From Methylovirgula sp. 4M-Z18 (GTDB lineage Bacteria; Pseudomonadota; Alphaproteobacteria; Rhizobiales; Beijerinckiaceae), in NCBI RefSeq assembly GCF_037890675.1, contig NZ_CP149574.1, forward strand, positions 558,001 through 622,000: DNA of 64,000 nt, in the 5' to 3' direction. How positions within the stretch are numbered: the stretch's first letter is position 1; each line of letters begins with the position of its first letter. Of the stretch, positions 28,231 to 37,226 are shown one piece after another. The notes below the pieces were generated by a model, which was not told where the DNA came from, searched no databases, and saw nothing but the letters and a program-made list of their open reading frames with translations. The position numbers and the translations under genes were made by a program.

Positions 28231-29013
28231 TCAATCCGCAACCGGCACCGTATAGTTGAGCGCCATGCGGCCGCCGTCCGGATAGACGATCTGGCCGGTC
28301 ATGTAGGATGCGTCGTCCGAGGCCAGGAACGAGGCGACCGAGGCGATTTCCGACGGTTCGCCGGCGCGGCCGATCGGCGTGCGCGACAGAATCTTGCGCC
28401 GGGCCTCGTCATTGCCCATGACCGCGTTTTTCGCCAGTTCTGTCATGATCGTGCCGGGGCCGATGGCGCAGACGCGGATGTTACGCGGCGCAAGCTCGAT
28501 CGCCATGACGCGGGTCAGCTGATTCATCGCGCCTTTCGAGCAGGCGTAGCCGACCATGCCCTGGATTGCCAGCAGCGCATTGACCGACGACATGTTGATG
28601 ATCACGCCGCCATGGCCCTGTTTCACCATCTGCTTGGCCGCCGCCTGACCGCCCATGAAGGCCGATTTCAGATTGGTCGCCATCACCTTGTCGAACAGCT
28701 CATCACTCGTCTCCAGGAAGGGCACGGACACGGCGATGCCGGCATTGTTGAGCATGATGTCGACCTGCCCGAACGCCTTCACGCTCTGCGCGATCAAATC
28801 GTCGATCGATTCGCGCTGCGTCACGTCGGTTTCGACGAAAATCGCTTCCGCTCCGGTTTGGGTGAGCGCCTCGGCCGCAGCCTTGCCCTGCGCGGTATTG
28901 ATGTCCGAAATCACGACTTTCGCACCGTCGGCGGCGAATCGCTGCGCGCAGGCGAGGCCAATGCCGCCCGCGGCGCCGGTCACGATTGCGACTTTATTTT
29001 TGAGACGTTGCAT
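28231..29013 (-). CDS. Short-chain dehydrogenase/reductase (FabG-like)
   Basis: A 260-aa SDR with cofactor motif VTGAAGGIGLA, the NNAG motif (LNNAGIAV), catalytic Ser in NMSSVNAL and YxxxK as YACSKGAM. Asp in ISDIN after strand 2 suggests NAD preference. The substrate is unknown; the ending SYMTGQIVYPDGGRMA is standard. It sits alone, upstream of rph on the same strand with a 59-base gap. Confidence 0.88.
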   Translation of the reverse strand: MQRLKNKVAIVTGAAGGIGLACAQRFAADGAKVVISDINTAQGKAAAEALTQTGAEAIFVETDVTQRESIDDLIAQSVKAFGQVDIMLNNAGIAVSVPFLETSDELFDKVMATNLKSAFMGGQAAAKQMVKQGHGGVIINMSSVNALLAIQGMVGYACSKGAMNQLTRVMAIELAPRNIRVCAIGPGTIMTELAKNAVMGNDEARRKILSRTPIGRAGEPSEIASVASFLASDDASYMTGQIVYPDGGRMALNYTVPVAD

Positions 29014-29652
29014 AGTTCATCCACTCCGCGAATGGCCGGCCCCGCTTCAGCCGAGGCGACAGATTTGCTTCCCCTATAAACGAATCGGCCGATAAGCAAT
29101 CGGCAACTCGCGCCTGCATGAGTTGCGCATTTTTTTGACCGCAAACTCGGCAAGCTGGGCTTGTAGACGCGCCGTACCCGCGCTTGCGAGAGAAAAGCGC
29201 ACAGTCCGACGTAGGCCCCCAACAGCAAGCTCCCGCCAACACGATGCAGACGAATTGTGCAGTGCCGCATAGGCGGCCTGAATGTGTCGCAGAAGACCAT
29301 TTTGTCACTATGTAATAAATGATTTTGTGTGTAACTTAATTGCCTGTTTTGCCAGAAGAATAAATATATACACACATAATATCGGTAAATCGGATAATAT
29401 TTCCTTTACAGCTCCCGCAGGGCTGCCAGACGTGCGTCAAATTTTCGGCGCATTCTTCGATAAGTTTGTGCACACACGGATCAAATATACTTACCGTGAC
29501 GGCGCAATATGCAAAATCTTTATGCTTTTATTGATTTTTGCTTTGCGGGCATAGCCGTCTAAATACGATCCCGCACGATCAAGAATGCCTGCGCGGTATC
29601 ACAAAATGATGAGGAAACGCCCGAAACCACCGTGTGGAGTTAGGGATTCTGA
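29014..29652. other. 639-bp AT-rich intergenic leader upstream of the glycan operon
   Basis: Contains no gene I can support; a 90-codon plus-strand frame at 29282 is AT-rich and lacks protein character. The part from about 29300 to 29560 is much richer in A/T than the flanks, with TGTGTG (29333 region) and CACACA (29374 region) facing each other as a possible inverted pair. It probably holds the regulated promoter of the operon starting at 29653 and the promoter of the SDR gene on the other strand. Confidence 0.5.
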
Positions 29653-31035
29653 ATGACTCAAGTGAATTTTCCGCGTGAGGCGATTGGTGCGGGCGGCGTG
29701 CCGCTCGGCCAGAAGATCGGCTCGAAAAAGTCGACCCAAGGCTCGTTGGTCGCTCTCAAGCGCGGCATGATGCTGACCGTTGCAACGGCGCTGTGCCTTC
29801 TTGGCTTCACCTCGCTCTTTCCCCAGATTCTGACGGATCAGTCGGATCGGGCGATCATCGACGCACCGGTCACATTGGTCACGGCACCGATCGCGGGCGA
29901 GGTCACCGCCCTGCATATGGCCGCCGGCACGCCGGTGAAGCCGGACGCGCCGATTGCCGAAATCGGCAATGCCACCATCGACCGCTCCACATTGATCATG
30001 CTGGAGGGGCATTTGAACGATGCCGAACATGATCTTCGTGCCATCCTCGCACGCCAGGCGACCGACGACGGTTATCTGGCGCAGCTCAAGAGCGACATCG
30101 ACCGCGCGACGCAAATCTTGGTCACGCGCGACGCCAATGCGGTGGCCGATCTGCAGGACCAGGTTGGCGCCGCGCAGGCGGGGTTGAATGAACGCCAGGG
30201 GCTCGTCACACGCCAAGAGGGGTTGGTGGCGAAGAAGATCTTCGCGCCGACGACGCTAGGCCCCGTCGTGCAGCAGATGCATGCCGCCGAATATCAAAAG
30301 CAGAGCATCGCCACCAAGTTGCAGCAGAAGCAGTCGGAGCTCGAAAGCGCGAAAAAGGGCGTTTTTGTCGGCGACGACGCGCATGATCTCACCGCGCTCA
30401 TTCAAAAGCGCCACGACGTCGAGATCGACCGCCAGCGGCTCGAAATCGAGCGGGTGCAAGCGAGCGCCACGGTCGATTCGCTGCGCCAGCAATATGACAC
30501 CGAATCGAATCGCCTCACACAGCTGAAGGAGGCAACCATTGCCGCGCCGGCTCATGGCGAAGTGTTGTCGCTCGATGCGTCGGTCGGCCGGCATTTGATG
30601 GTGGGCGATGAGCTGGCGCGCCTCACCGATTGCAACGCAGCGTTCGTCGTGGCGATCTTCTCCTATCGCCAGGGCTCGAATCTGGCGGTCGGCTCGCGTG
30701 TGAGCATCGATGCCGGCCCCGACGGCAACGTGCCAGGAACGGTGACGGAAATTCTGCCCAAGACGAGCGAGAAGACCGACCAGAATTTCGCCTTGCCGTT
30801 TCCGCAAACCGAGCGACGTGAGCTTTATGTGATCGTGCGTCCAGACGCGCCGATCGTGCGCGCGTCCACCGCCAATACCGGCGGCCAATGCGACATCGGC
30901 CGCTGGGTCAGCGTGTCGCGCGCGAACAATTGGGTCGCGGGGCTTTCGAACGGCTTGCACGCGGCCGCAGCTGACGTGGCCAATGCGCTCGTCGATCCGT
31001 GGGGCAACCGCACCGCCGCGGCATCGGCCCATTGA
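29653..31035 (+). CDS. HlyD-like membrane-fusion protein of a glycan export module
   Basis: A 460-aa inner-membrane protein with one N-terminal helix (GMMLTVATALCLLGFTSLFP) and a periplasmic part built like HlyD/Alg44 adaptors. It shows a biotinyl-lipoyl half (VTAPIAGEVTALHMAAGTPV), a long coiled coil between about residues 110 and 290, the second lipoyl half (ATIAAPAHGEVLSLDASVG), and a beta-barrel part. There is no partner ABC or MFS gene; instead a GT2 synthase follows, so it likely forms the periplasmic conduit for a polysaccharide. Its stop overlaps the next start (TGATG). Confidence 0.85.
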   Translation: MTQVNFPREAIGAGGVPLGQKIGSKKSTQGSLVALKRGMMLTVATALCLLGFTSLFPQILTDQSDRAIIDAPVTLVTAPIAGEVTALHMAAGTPVKPDAPIAEIGNATIDRSTLIMLEGHLNDAEHDLRAILARQATDDGYLAQLKSDIDRATQILVTRDANAVADLQDQVGAAQAGLNERQGLVTRQEGLVAKKIFAPTTLGPVVQQMHAAEYQKQSIATKLQQKQSELESAKKGVFVGDDAHDLTALIQKRHDVEIDRQRLEIERVQASATVDSLRQQYDTESNRLTQLKEATIAAPAHGEVLSLDASVGRHLMVGDELARLTDCNAAFVVAIFSYRQGSNLAVGSRVSIDAGPDGNVPGTVTEILPKTSEKTDQNFALPFPQTERRELYVIVRPDAPIVRASTANTGGQCDIGRWVSVSRANNWVAGLSNGLHAAAADVANALVDPWGNRTAAASAH

Positions 31036-32321
31036 TGGCAAAAGCTTTGATCGGCCCGATGGCGCGTCGGAAACTTCGCATGTTGCGCCTGGCGCTTCTG
31101 TCTTCATTTCTGTTGACCGGTGCGGCTCGTGCCGCACCGGTTCAGCCGGATTTGGCGGGGCGGCTGTGCCATGCCTTGGCCAGCGCCGTCGATGCGGCGG
31201 CACCGGGCGCGCCGCGCGACGCGCCGGTCTTCGTGTTGAGCTATCATCTCGGCCCGCAGGAAACGCAATTGCCACCGTGGCTCGCGACATCGGCCTTCGT
31301 CTATGACAACGCCGTTGCGGCCATCGCCCTTGTGGGCTGCGGCGATGTGGCGCGCGCCAAGCGGATCGCCGATGCGCTGTTGATCGCGATGGCGCGCGAT
31401 CGGACGTTCCCCGATCATCGCGTGCGCAATGCCTATCGCGCCGGTGCCTTGGGTGGTGCCACGGCCGATCCGCCTGGTTGGTGGGATCCGAACGGCAATC
31501 ATTGGGCGGAAGATGCGTATCAGGACGGTTCTGCCACCGGCAATCTCGCCTGGGCGGCGCTGGCGCTGCTCAATGTCGAAAAGGCCAGCGGCGATCGCCG
31601 CTACGGCGATGGCGCACAGCAATTGTTGAGCTGGATTGACGCGCATGCCGCGGTCGGGCTGGGGCCTGCGGGCTTCACGGGCGGCCAATCAGGCTTTGAC
31701 GGCGCGCAAATTGCACAGACGTGGAAATCGACCGAGCACAATCTCGATGTGGCGGCGGCGGCCCATTGGCTCGTCAAACGCGGCAACGCACCGAACGTGC
31801 TAGAGATGCAGGCCAAGGCGTCGCAGTTCGTGGCGTCGCGTTTTCTCGCGGGGCCGGGTTATTTTCTGATCGGCACCAATCCTGACGGGACCGATCCGCC
31901 GCATGATCGTTACGCGCTCGATGTGCAAGTCTGGTCGGTGCTCGCGATTCCCGATGCGGCGGATTCATACAAGCGCGCGGTCCTCTTCGCTTTCGATCAT
32001 CTGCGCCGGCCGAGCGGCATGACCTTCGCAGGCTTGGGGGAACACGCCTGGACCGAAGGTTCGGCGCAAACCGCCCTGGCGCTGCAGGCAATCGGCGAGA
32101 TGGATCATGCCAACGAACTCCTACACGATATCGCAAACAGCATTGCGCCCGACGGGTTTCTTTACGCGACGAGCGACGGCGAAGTGCCGACAGGCCTGAA
32201 AGTCGAGGCGCAGAACGGCGCGGATTTCTTTTATTTCCATCGCCCGCATTTGGGCGCAACGGCCTGGGGCGCATTAGCGGCGCTGGGCTGGAATCCTTTT
32301 ATCGGAGAAAGGGTGCACTGA
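31035..32321 (+). CDS. Secreted alpha/alpha-toroid (six-hairpin glycosidase-like) protein
   Basis: A 428-aa exported protein with a signal peptide (MLRLALLSSFLLTGAARA) and repeated helical hairpins of an alpha/alpha barrel: AFVYDNAVAAIALV, then DGSATGNLAWAALALLNVEK, STEHNLDVAAAAHWLV, RYALDVQVWSVLAI and AWTEGSAQTALALQAIG. Trp/Asp/Glu-rich loops (WWDPNGNHWAEDAYQDG, WKSTEHN) suit a carbohydrate-binding or hydrolytic cleft, as in glycosidases that trim nascent exopolysaccharide. I cannot assign a GH family. Start ATG 31035 overlaps the upstream stop and its own stop overlaps the GT2 start, so all three genes are coupled. Confidence 0.75.
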   Translation: MAKALIGPMARRKLRMLRLALLSSFLLTGAARAAPVQPDLAGRLCHALASAVDAAAPGAPRDAPVFVLSYHLGPQETQLPPWLATSAFVYDNAVAAIALVGCGDVARAKRIADALLIAMARDRTFPDHRVRNAYRAGALGGATADPPGWWDPNGNHWAEDAYQDGSATGNLAWAALALLNVEKASGDRRYGDGAQQLLSWIDAHAAVGLGPAGFTGGQSGFDGAQIAQTWKSTEHNLDVAAAAHWLVKRGNAPNVLEMQAKASQFVASRFLAGPGYFLIGTNPDGTDPPHDRYALDVQVWSVLAIPDAADSYKRAVLFAFDHLRRPSGMTFAGLGEHAWTEGSAQTALALQAIGEMDHANELLHDIANSIAPDGFLYATSDGEVPTGLKVEAQNGADFFYFHRPHLGATAWGALAALGWNPFIGERVH

Positions 32322-34297
32322 TGTTCGAGGCGTCGGGCGATACGCTCTCCATCCTGCTTTTCGATCTCGGCATGCTTGGTCTTGCCGCCTTCATGATGTT
32401 GCTGCTCGACCCCCGCCGGTTTCTGGATCGCGCGCTGTTCGGCGGCTTCACGGCCGCGTTGATCGTTGCCTATGTGTGCTGGCGCTGGACGCAGACGCTG
32501 CTGCCGCCGGATTGGTCGGCGACGACCCTGTGGCAATATAGCTATTTCGGTTTTGAGCTCATATCGATCGTCTATACGCTTCTCTCGATCGTCGTTCTGC
32601 TGCGCACGTCCGATCATTCCGCACTGGCCGACCGGGAAGAAGCGAAATTGACCGCGTCGGGCGCATGGCCGGCCGTCGACATCTTCATCTGCACCTATAA
32701 CGAGCCGATCGACGTGCTCGAAAAATCGATCCTGCTGGCGCGCGCGATGGACTATCCGGCCAAACGCATCTTCGTGCTCGACGATACGCGCCGCGGCTGG
32801 CTCAAGGATTATTGTGCTGACGTTGGCGTCTTCTATATCACCCGTCCGAAGAACGAATGGGCGAAGGCCGGCAATCTTAACAATGGCCTGCGCGTGACGG
32901 AAGGGCCGGATGCCTCACCGTTGATCCTGGTGCTCGATGCCGATTTCGCGCCGCATGCGAATTTCCTGCGTCGCACCGTCGGCCTGTTTCGCGATCCGCG
33001 CGTTGGTCTCGTGCAGACGCCGCAGCTTTATTTCAATGCCGATCCGGTGCAGCACAATCTGGGCGCGAGCAAAAGCTGGATCGACGATCAGCGCGTGTTC
33101 TTCGATATTTTCCAGCCGGCGAAAGACGCGTGGGATTCGGCCTTCTGTGTCGGCACGAGTTTCGTTGTGCGGCGCGACCGCGTGAATGAAATCGGCGGCT
33201 TTCCGTATGAGGCCGTCTCGGAAGATCTCAACCTCTCCTATACGCTGCTGCGGCACGGTTATGTAACGCGCTGGCTGAACGAGTCGTTGAGCGTCGGTCT
33301 CGCGGCGGAGGGGTTGCCGGAATATATCACCCAGCGCGCGCGCTGGTGCCTTGGTACGATTCAGGTGGCGCTGCTCAAGACATCGCCGATGATCGTCTCC
33401 GGTTACACCTTCATGCAGCGCGTGCAGTTCTTTCACGGCGTGCTGAGTTGGTTGTGCAAACCCTTCATGCTGTTCATGCTGCTCGCGCCTGCCGTTTATT
33501 GGTTCTTCGATATTCCGGCGTTCGACGTCGATTACGAAGCGTTCCTACGTTATGCGATTCCGGCGCTCATCGTCTTTTATGCGCATGGCATGTGGATCAC
33601 GCGGCGGCGCACATTGCCGCTGATGATGGAAGTGACCCATATGATGTCGGCGGTGGCCGTGACCTGGACGCTCATCACTTGTTGTTACCGTCCTTTCGGG
33701 CGGCCGTTCAAAGTGACCGACAAGGGCGGTGACCGGTCGCGCATCATCGTGCGATGGGACCTGCTGTGGACTTTCGGTGGTTTCCTGGCGATCTCGCTGG
33801 GGGCGATCTTCTGGAGCCTCTTCGGGCCCGCCGCGCCGTCCGAACTCTCGCCGGTCGATCTGCTCAATCTTGTCTGGGCCGGTTGCTCGGCCATTCTCTC
33901 CGCGGTCGCCTGTCTCGTTTGCTTCGAGCGGCCGCGCGCCCATCGCGAGGAATTGTTCGAGACCAATCAGCCGATCCGCATCCGTGCAGACGGGCGCACG
34001 GCGACCGGCGTGCTGGAGCATCTCTCGACCGTCGAGGCGCGGATCCGTTTGCCCCGCGATGTGAAGGTGGCTAAAGACGCTTCGATCGATCTGGCGCTAC
34101 CCGGCGGGCAAATCATCAGCGGCACGTTGACCGCGATCAAGAAGCGGGTCGCCCGCGTCGCGCTCATTCTGGCCGAGCAGGAACGCCGCGACCTCGTCGT
34201 CGCGCTTTACAGCGCCCCCAATCATAATCTGCCGCTGAACGCCAGTTTTTCCGGCTCGCTCAGCGGCATTTTCAGCCGAAGCTTGGGGCAGGATTAA
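32321..34297 (+). CDS. Processive GT2 glycan synthase, cellulose/curdlan synthase-like, with degenerate PilZ-like tail
   Basis: A 658-aa inner-membrane polymerising glycosyltransferase. Membrane helices lie in residues 10-95, about 370-440 and about 480-540, around a cytoplasmic GT2 domain with FICTYNEP, the LDD of VLDDTRRG, the metal-binding DAD (LVLDADFAPH), SED (AVSEDLNLSY; TED in cellulose synthases) and QRARW (a QxxRW motif). The tail resembles PilZ, but the c-di-GMP motifs RxxxR and D/NxSxxG read ERPRAHREE and EHLSTVEAR. Length and layout fit curdlan or cellulose synthases; the polymer is unproven. Confidence 0.88.
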   Translation: MFEASGDTLSILLFDLGMLGLAAFMMLLLDPRRFLDRALFGGFTAALIVAYVCWRWTQTLLPPDWSATTLWQYSYFGFELISIVYTLLSIVVLLRTSDHSALADREEAKLTASGAWPAVDIFICTYNEPIDVLEKSILLARAMDYPAKRIFVLDDTRRGWLKDYCADVGVFYITRPKNEWAKAGNLNNGLRVTEGPDASPLILVLDADFAPHANFLRRTVGLFRDPRVGLVQTPQLYFNADPVQHNLGASKSWIDDQRVFFDIFQPAKDAWDSAFCVGTSFVVRRDRVNEIGGFPYEAVSEDLNLSYTLLRHGYVTRWLNESLSVGLAAEGLPEYITQRARWCLGTIQVALLKTSPMIVSGYTFMQRVQFFHGVLSWLCKPFMLFMLLAPAVYWFFDIPAFDVDYEAFLRYAIPALIVFYAHGMWITRRRTLPLMMEVTHMMSAVAVTWTLITCCYRPFGRPFKVTDKGGDRSRIIVRWDLLWTFGGFLAISLGAIFWSLFGPAAPSELSPVDLLNLVWAGCSAILSAVACLVCFERPRAHREELFETNQPIRIRADGRTATGVLEHLSTVEARIRLPRDVKVAKDASIDLALPGGQIISGTLTAIKKRVARVALILAEQERRDLVVALYSAPNHNLPLNASFSGSLSGIFSRSLGQD

Positions 34298-34298
34298 A

Positions 34299-34403
34299 GC
34301 GCGGACCCTTCTCCCCGAACTGAACTCGGCTGTTGCCGAGTTCAGCATCAGGAATGCACAAACCGGGTAAACCCGGTTTGTGAGCGGGGAGAAGGGTCCG
34401 CGC
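34299..34403. repeat. Three-way-junction inverted repeat at the end of the glycan operon
   Basis: An outer perfect 18-bp stem (GCGCGGACCCTTCTCCCC at 34299-34316; its complement at 34386-34403) encloses two further perfect hairpins: CTGAACTCGGC/GCCGAGTTCAG at 34320-34345 and CACAAACCGGGT/ACCCGGTTTGTG at 34357-34382. As RNA or single-stranded DNA it would fold as a Y-shaped, three-way junction. It begins two bases after the GT2 stop, so it may stop transcription or protect the mRNA 3' end; it could also be a mobile REP-like unit. Confidence 0.85.
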
Positions 34404-34426
34404 CGCATCGTTAGAATCCTACGATC

Positions 34427-35872
34427 TCACGGGAGCGTGTAGGCGGTCTTCACGGTCGTGTAGAACTCGGCCGCATAGGTGCCCTGTTCGCGCGAACCGT
34501 AGCTCGACCCCTTCGTGCCGCCAAACGGCACGTGATAATCCACGCCCGCGGTCGGCAGGTTGACCATCACCATGCCGGCCTCCGCATTGCGCTTGAAATG
34601 CGAGGCATATTTGAGGCTCGTGGTGCAGATGCCGGTGGCGAGACCGAACTCCGTGTCGTTGGCCAGCGCCAGCGCCTCGTCATAATCCTTGGCGCGGATG
34701 ACATTGGCCACCGGGCCGAAGATTTCCTCGCGGGCGATGCGCATGTCATTCGTGCTGTTCACGAAGAGGGCAGGGGTCAGGTAGAAGCCGGGCGTGTCGC
34801 GTTTCACGAGCTCGCCGCCGGTGGCCAAGGTCGCGCCTTCGTCCTGGCCGATCTTGATATAGGACAGGTCTTGATCGAGCTGGCTCTGATCGACCACGGG
34901 GCCCATCTGCGTTCCGGCCTTGCAGGCATCGTCCACCACGAGACCTTTGAGCCGTTCGGTCAGAGCGGCCACGAACGCGTCGTGAATGCCGCTCGTGACG
35001 ATCAGGCGGGACGAGGCCGTGCAGCGCTGGCCGGTCGAAAAGAAGCCGCCGTTCGCCGCGCATTCGACTGCGACTTTCAGATCCGCATCGTCGAGCACGA
35101 CGAGCGGATTCTTGCCGCCCATTTCGAGCTGGAATTTCGCCATGCGGCCGACGCAGGCCGCCGCCACTTTGCGCCCCGTCGCGACCGAGCCGGTGAAGGT
35201 GATGGCATTGACATCGCGATGGGTGAGAAACGTCTCGCCCACGACCGAGCCGCGCCCCATCACCAGGTTGAACACGCCCTTCGGCAGGCCGGAGCGCGCG
35301 ATGATGTCGGACAGCGCATGCGCCGAGCCGGGCACGAGATCGGCGGGCTTGAACACGACGGCATTGCCATAGCACAGGGCCGGCGCGATCTTCCAGGCGG
35401 GAATGGCGATGGGGAAATTCCACGGCGTGATGATGCCGACGACGCCCACCGGCTCGCGGGTGATTTCGACATCGATGTTCGGCCGCACGCTCGGCAGTTT
35501 GTCGCCCCTCAGGCGCAAGGCCTCGCCGGCGAAGAAGGCGAAGATCTGCCCCGCCCGGGTCACTTCGCCGATGCCCTCCGGCAAGGTCTTGCCTTCTTCG
35601 CGCGACAAGAGGCGGCCGAGTTCTTCCTTGCGTGCGAGAATTTCGTCCGAGATTTTCTTCAGCGCGTCGTAACGCTCTTGCGGCGTCGAGCGTGCCCATT
35701 TCGGTGCGGCGGCCTTGGCGGCGGCGATGGCCTGCTGGGCCTGGGTGGCGTCGGCCTGCGTATATTCCGCGATCACGTCATCGGTGTTGGAAGGATTGAC
35801 GTTGCGGGTGACGCCGGCGCCCGCGACCCATTCGCCGGCGATGAAATTCTGTTTGAGATCGGACATGGACAT
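34427..35872 (-). CDS. Aldehyde dehydrogenase, probably 2-oxoglutarate semialdehyde dehydrogenase
   Basis: A 481-aa NAD(P)-dependent ALDH. Catalytic Cys is in TGQRCTASSRL, catalytic Glu in FQLEMGGKNP, with GIITPWNFPIAIPAWK and FTGSVATGRKVA for cofactor binding. Its close partners (an FAH-family dehydratase 3 bases away and a divergent UxaA/GguC set) fit the last step of non-phosphorylative sugar-acid breakdown, oxidising 2,5-dioxopentanoate to 2-oxoglutarate. Substrate is inferred from context; succinate semialdehyde dehydrogenase is the main alternative. Confidence 0.85.
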   Translation of the reverse strand: MSMSDLKQNFIAGEWVAGAGVTRNVNPSNTDDVIAEYTQADATQAQQAIAAAKAAAPKWARSTPQERYDALKKISDEILARKEELGRLLSREEGKTLPEGIGEVTRAGQIFAFFAGEALRLRGDKLPSVRPNIDVEITREPVGVVGIITPWNFPIAIPAWKIAPALCYGNAVVFKPADLVPGSAHALSDIIARSGLPKGVFNLVMGRGSVVGETFLTHRDVNAITFTGSVATGRKVAAACVGRMAKFQLEMGGKNPLVVLDDADLKVAVECAANGGFFSTGQRCTASSRLIVTSGIHDAFVAALTERLKGLVVDDACKAGTQMGPVVDQSQLDQDLSYIKIGQDEGATLATGGELVKRDTPGFYLTPALFVNSTNDMRIAREEIFGPVANVIRAKDYDEALALANDTEFGLATGICTTSLKYASHFKRNAEAGMVMVNLPTAGVDYHVPFGGTKGSSYGSREQGTYAAEFYTTVKTAYTLP

Positions 35873-35875
35873 TTC

Positions 35876-37054
35876 CTAGATAAGCTTACGTTGTGCGAGG
35901 TTGCGGAAGAGGTGGGAGACGCCGAAGGTCCAGGGCGGACATTCGGTCGAATGGTTCATGCGATTGACCAACATGCCAAGCTTGTCCGTCGAAACGGTGA
36001 CAATGTCGCCCGTCTTATGTGTGAAACCTTTGCCGGGCGTGTCGCGGTCCTGGATCGGCGCGAACATCGTGCCGAGGAACAGCACGGCGCCATCGGGATA
36101 TTGGTGGTGCGGGCCGATCATCTGCCTGGCGAGATCGGCGGGGTCGCGGCTGATCTTGGCGATCGAACTGCCGCCTTCGAGATGGAAGCCTTCGGGCCCG
36201 TCGACGCTCAGGTGCACGTAAGCGCTGCGCACGTCGTCGAGCGAGAAACTGGCGTCGAAGAACCGCAGGAACGGCCCAACGGCGCAGGAGGCGTTATTGT
36301 CCTTCGCCTTGCCGAGCAGCAGCGCCGAGCGGCCCTCGACATCGCGCAAATTCACGTCATTGCCGAGGCTGGCGCCGACGATCCGGCCTGTTGAGGTGAC
36401 GACCAGCACGATCTCCGGTTCCGGATTGTTCCAGGTCGAAATCGGATGGATGCCCGCATCCATGCCCGTGCCGACCGCCGACATCGGCTGGCTCTTGGTG
36501 AAGATCTCGGCATCCGGCCCGATGCCGACTTCGAGATATTGCGACCAGGCGCCCTTGGCGATCAGCAGATCCTTGAGATGCTGCGCCTGCGGCGAGCCGG
36601 GTTTGAGTTGCGAGAGGTCGTCGCCGATGAGCGCATTGATCTCCTGCCGCAGCGCCGCGGCGGCGTGATAATCGCCGCGCGCCCGCTCCTCGATCACCCG
36701 CTCCAGCATCGAGACAGCGAAGGTGACGCCGGCCGCCTTGATCGCCTGCAGGTCGATCGGCGCAAGCAGCCAGGGGCGGCTGGAATCGCGTGCGTCGGGT
36801 GGCGTATTGGCGAGAATGTCGGCCAAAGCACCGATGCGCTCGCCGTCCGCCCGCCGCAACGCCTCCGCCGGGGCGGGCGCCTCGCACAGGTCGCGCATCG
36901 TCGGGAAGGCGGCCGAAATGTCGAAAACGCCATCCTCCCGGATGGCGGCGACGCTCGGTCCCTCCCGGTCGGGGCGCCAGACACGTCCGGCAAGGGCTCC
37001 GGCCAAGCCGTCTTTCGGCAGGGTTTGGCCAAGATCGAGGGTGATTTGCGGCAT
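35876..37054 (-). CDS. Fumarylacetoacetate hydrolase-family protein, probable 2-keto-3-deoxy sugar acid dehydratase
   Basis: A 392-aa FAH-fold protein with metal-ligand acidic residues in NNPEPEIVLVVTS and GNDVNLRDVEGRSALLLGKAKDNN, and a C-terminal GDIVTVSTDKLGMLVNRM. Family members of this length beside a semialdehyde dehydrogenase act as 2-keto-3-deoxy-D-arabinonate-type dehydratases, giving 2,5-dioxopentanoate. ATG 37054 (MPQITLDL) is the preferred start, with GGAA upstream; the frame extends 35 codons further without protein character. It is co-transcribed with the ALDH and divergent from the GntR gene. Confidence 0.82.
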   Translation of the reverse strand: MPQITLDLGQTLPKDGLAGALAGRVWRPDREGPSVAAIREDGVFDISAAFPTMRDLCEAPAPAEALRRADGERIGALADILANTPPDARDSSRPWLLAPIDLQAIKAAGVTFAVSMLERVIEERARGDYHAAAALRQEINALIGDDLSQLKPGSPQAQHLKDLLIAKGAWSQYLEVGIGPDAEIFTKSQPMSAVGTGMDAGIHPISTWNNPEPEIVLVVTSTGRIVGASLGNDVNLRDVEGRSALLLGKAKDNNASCAVGPFLRFFDASFSLDDVRSAYVHLSVDGPEGFHLEGGSSIAKISRDPADLARQMIGPHHQYPDGAVLFLGTMFAPIQDRDTPGKGFTHKTGDIVTVSTDKLGMLVNRMNHSTECPPWTFGVSHLFRNLAQRKLI

Positions 37055-37226
37055 ATTGACGGATTCCATGCAAAAAAACCGGGGCATTCGCCTCGGAAGA
37101 GGGCGTGATTTCGGACAGAAGTATTGACGGACAGGGGTGCGCTGTCTAGCCTCTAGCATGCTAGTCGCTGTTCGGCTCCCATGGCAAGCCGCTCAGTGAT
37201 CAGCGCGTCAAATCGAAGAGCGACCC

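Noticed and set aside
29282-29554. 90-codon plus-strand frame in the AT-rich leader
   Set aside because: Rich in stop-poor AT codons, no ribosome site and no recognisable features; probably chance.
30256-31290. 344-codon minus-strand frame opposite the membrane-fusion gene
   Set aside because: Low-complexity Arg-rich translation; the sense strand has lipoyl halves and a coiled coil.
34532-36394. 620-codon plus-strand frame opposite the ALDH and FAH genes
   Set aside because: It spans two real genes on the other strand and lacks any domain; it is a codon-bias shadow.
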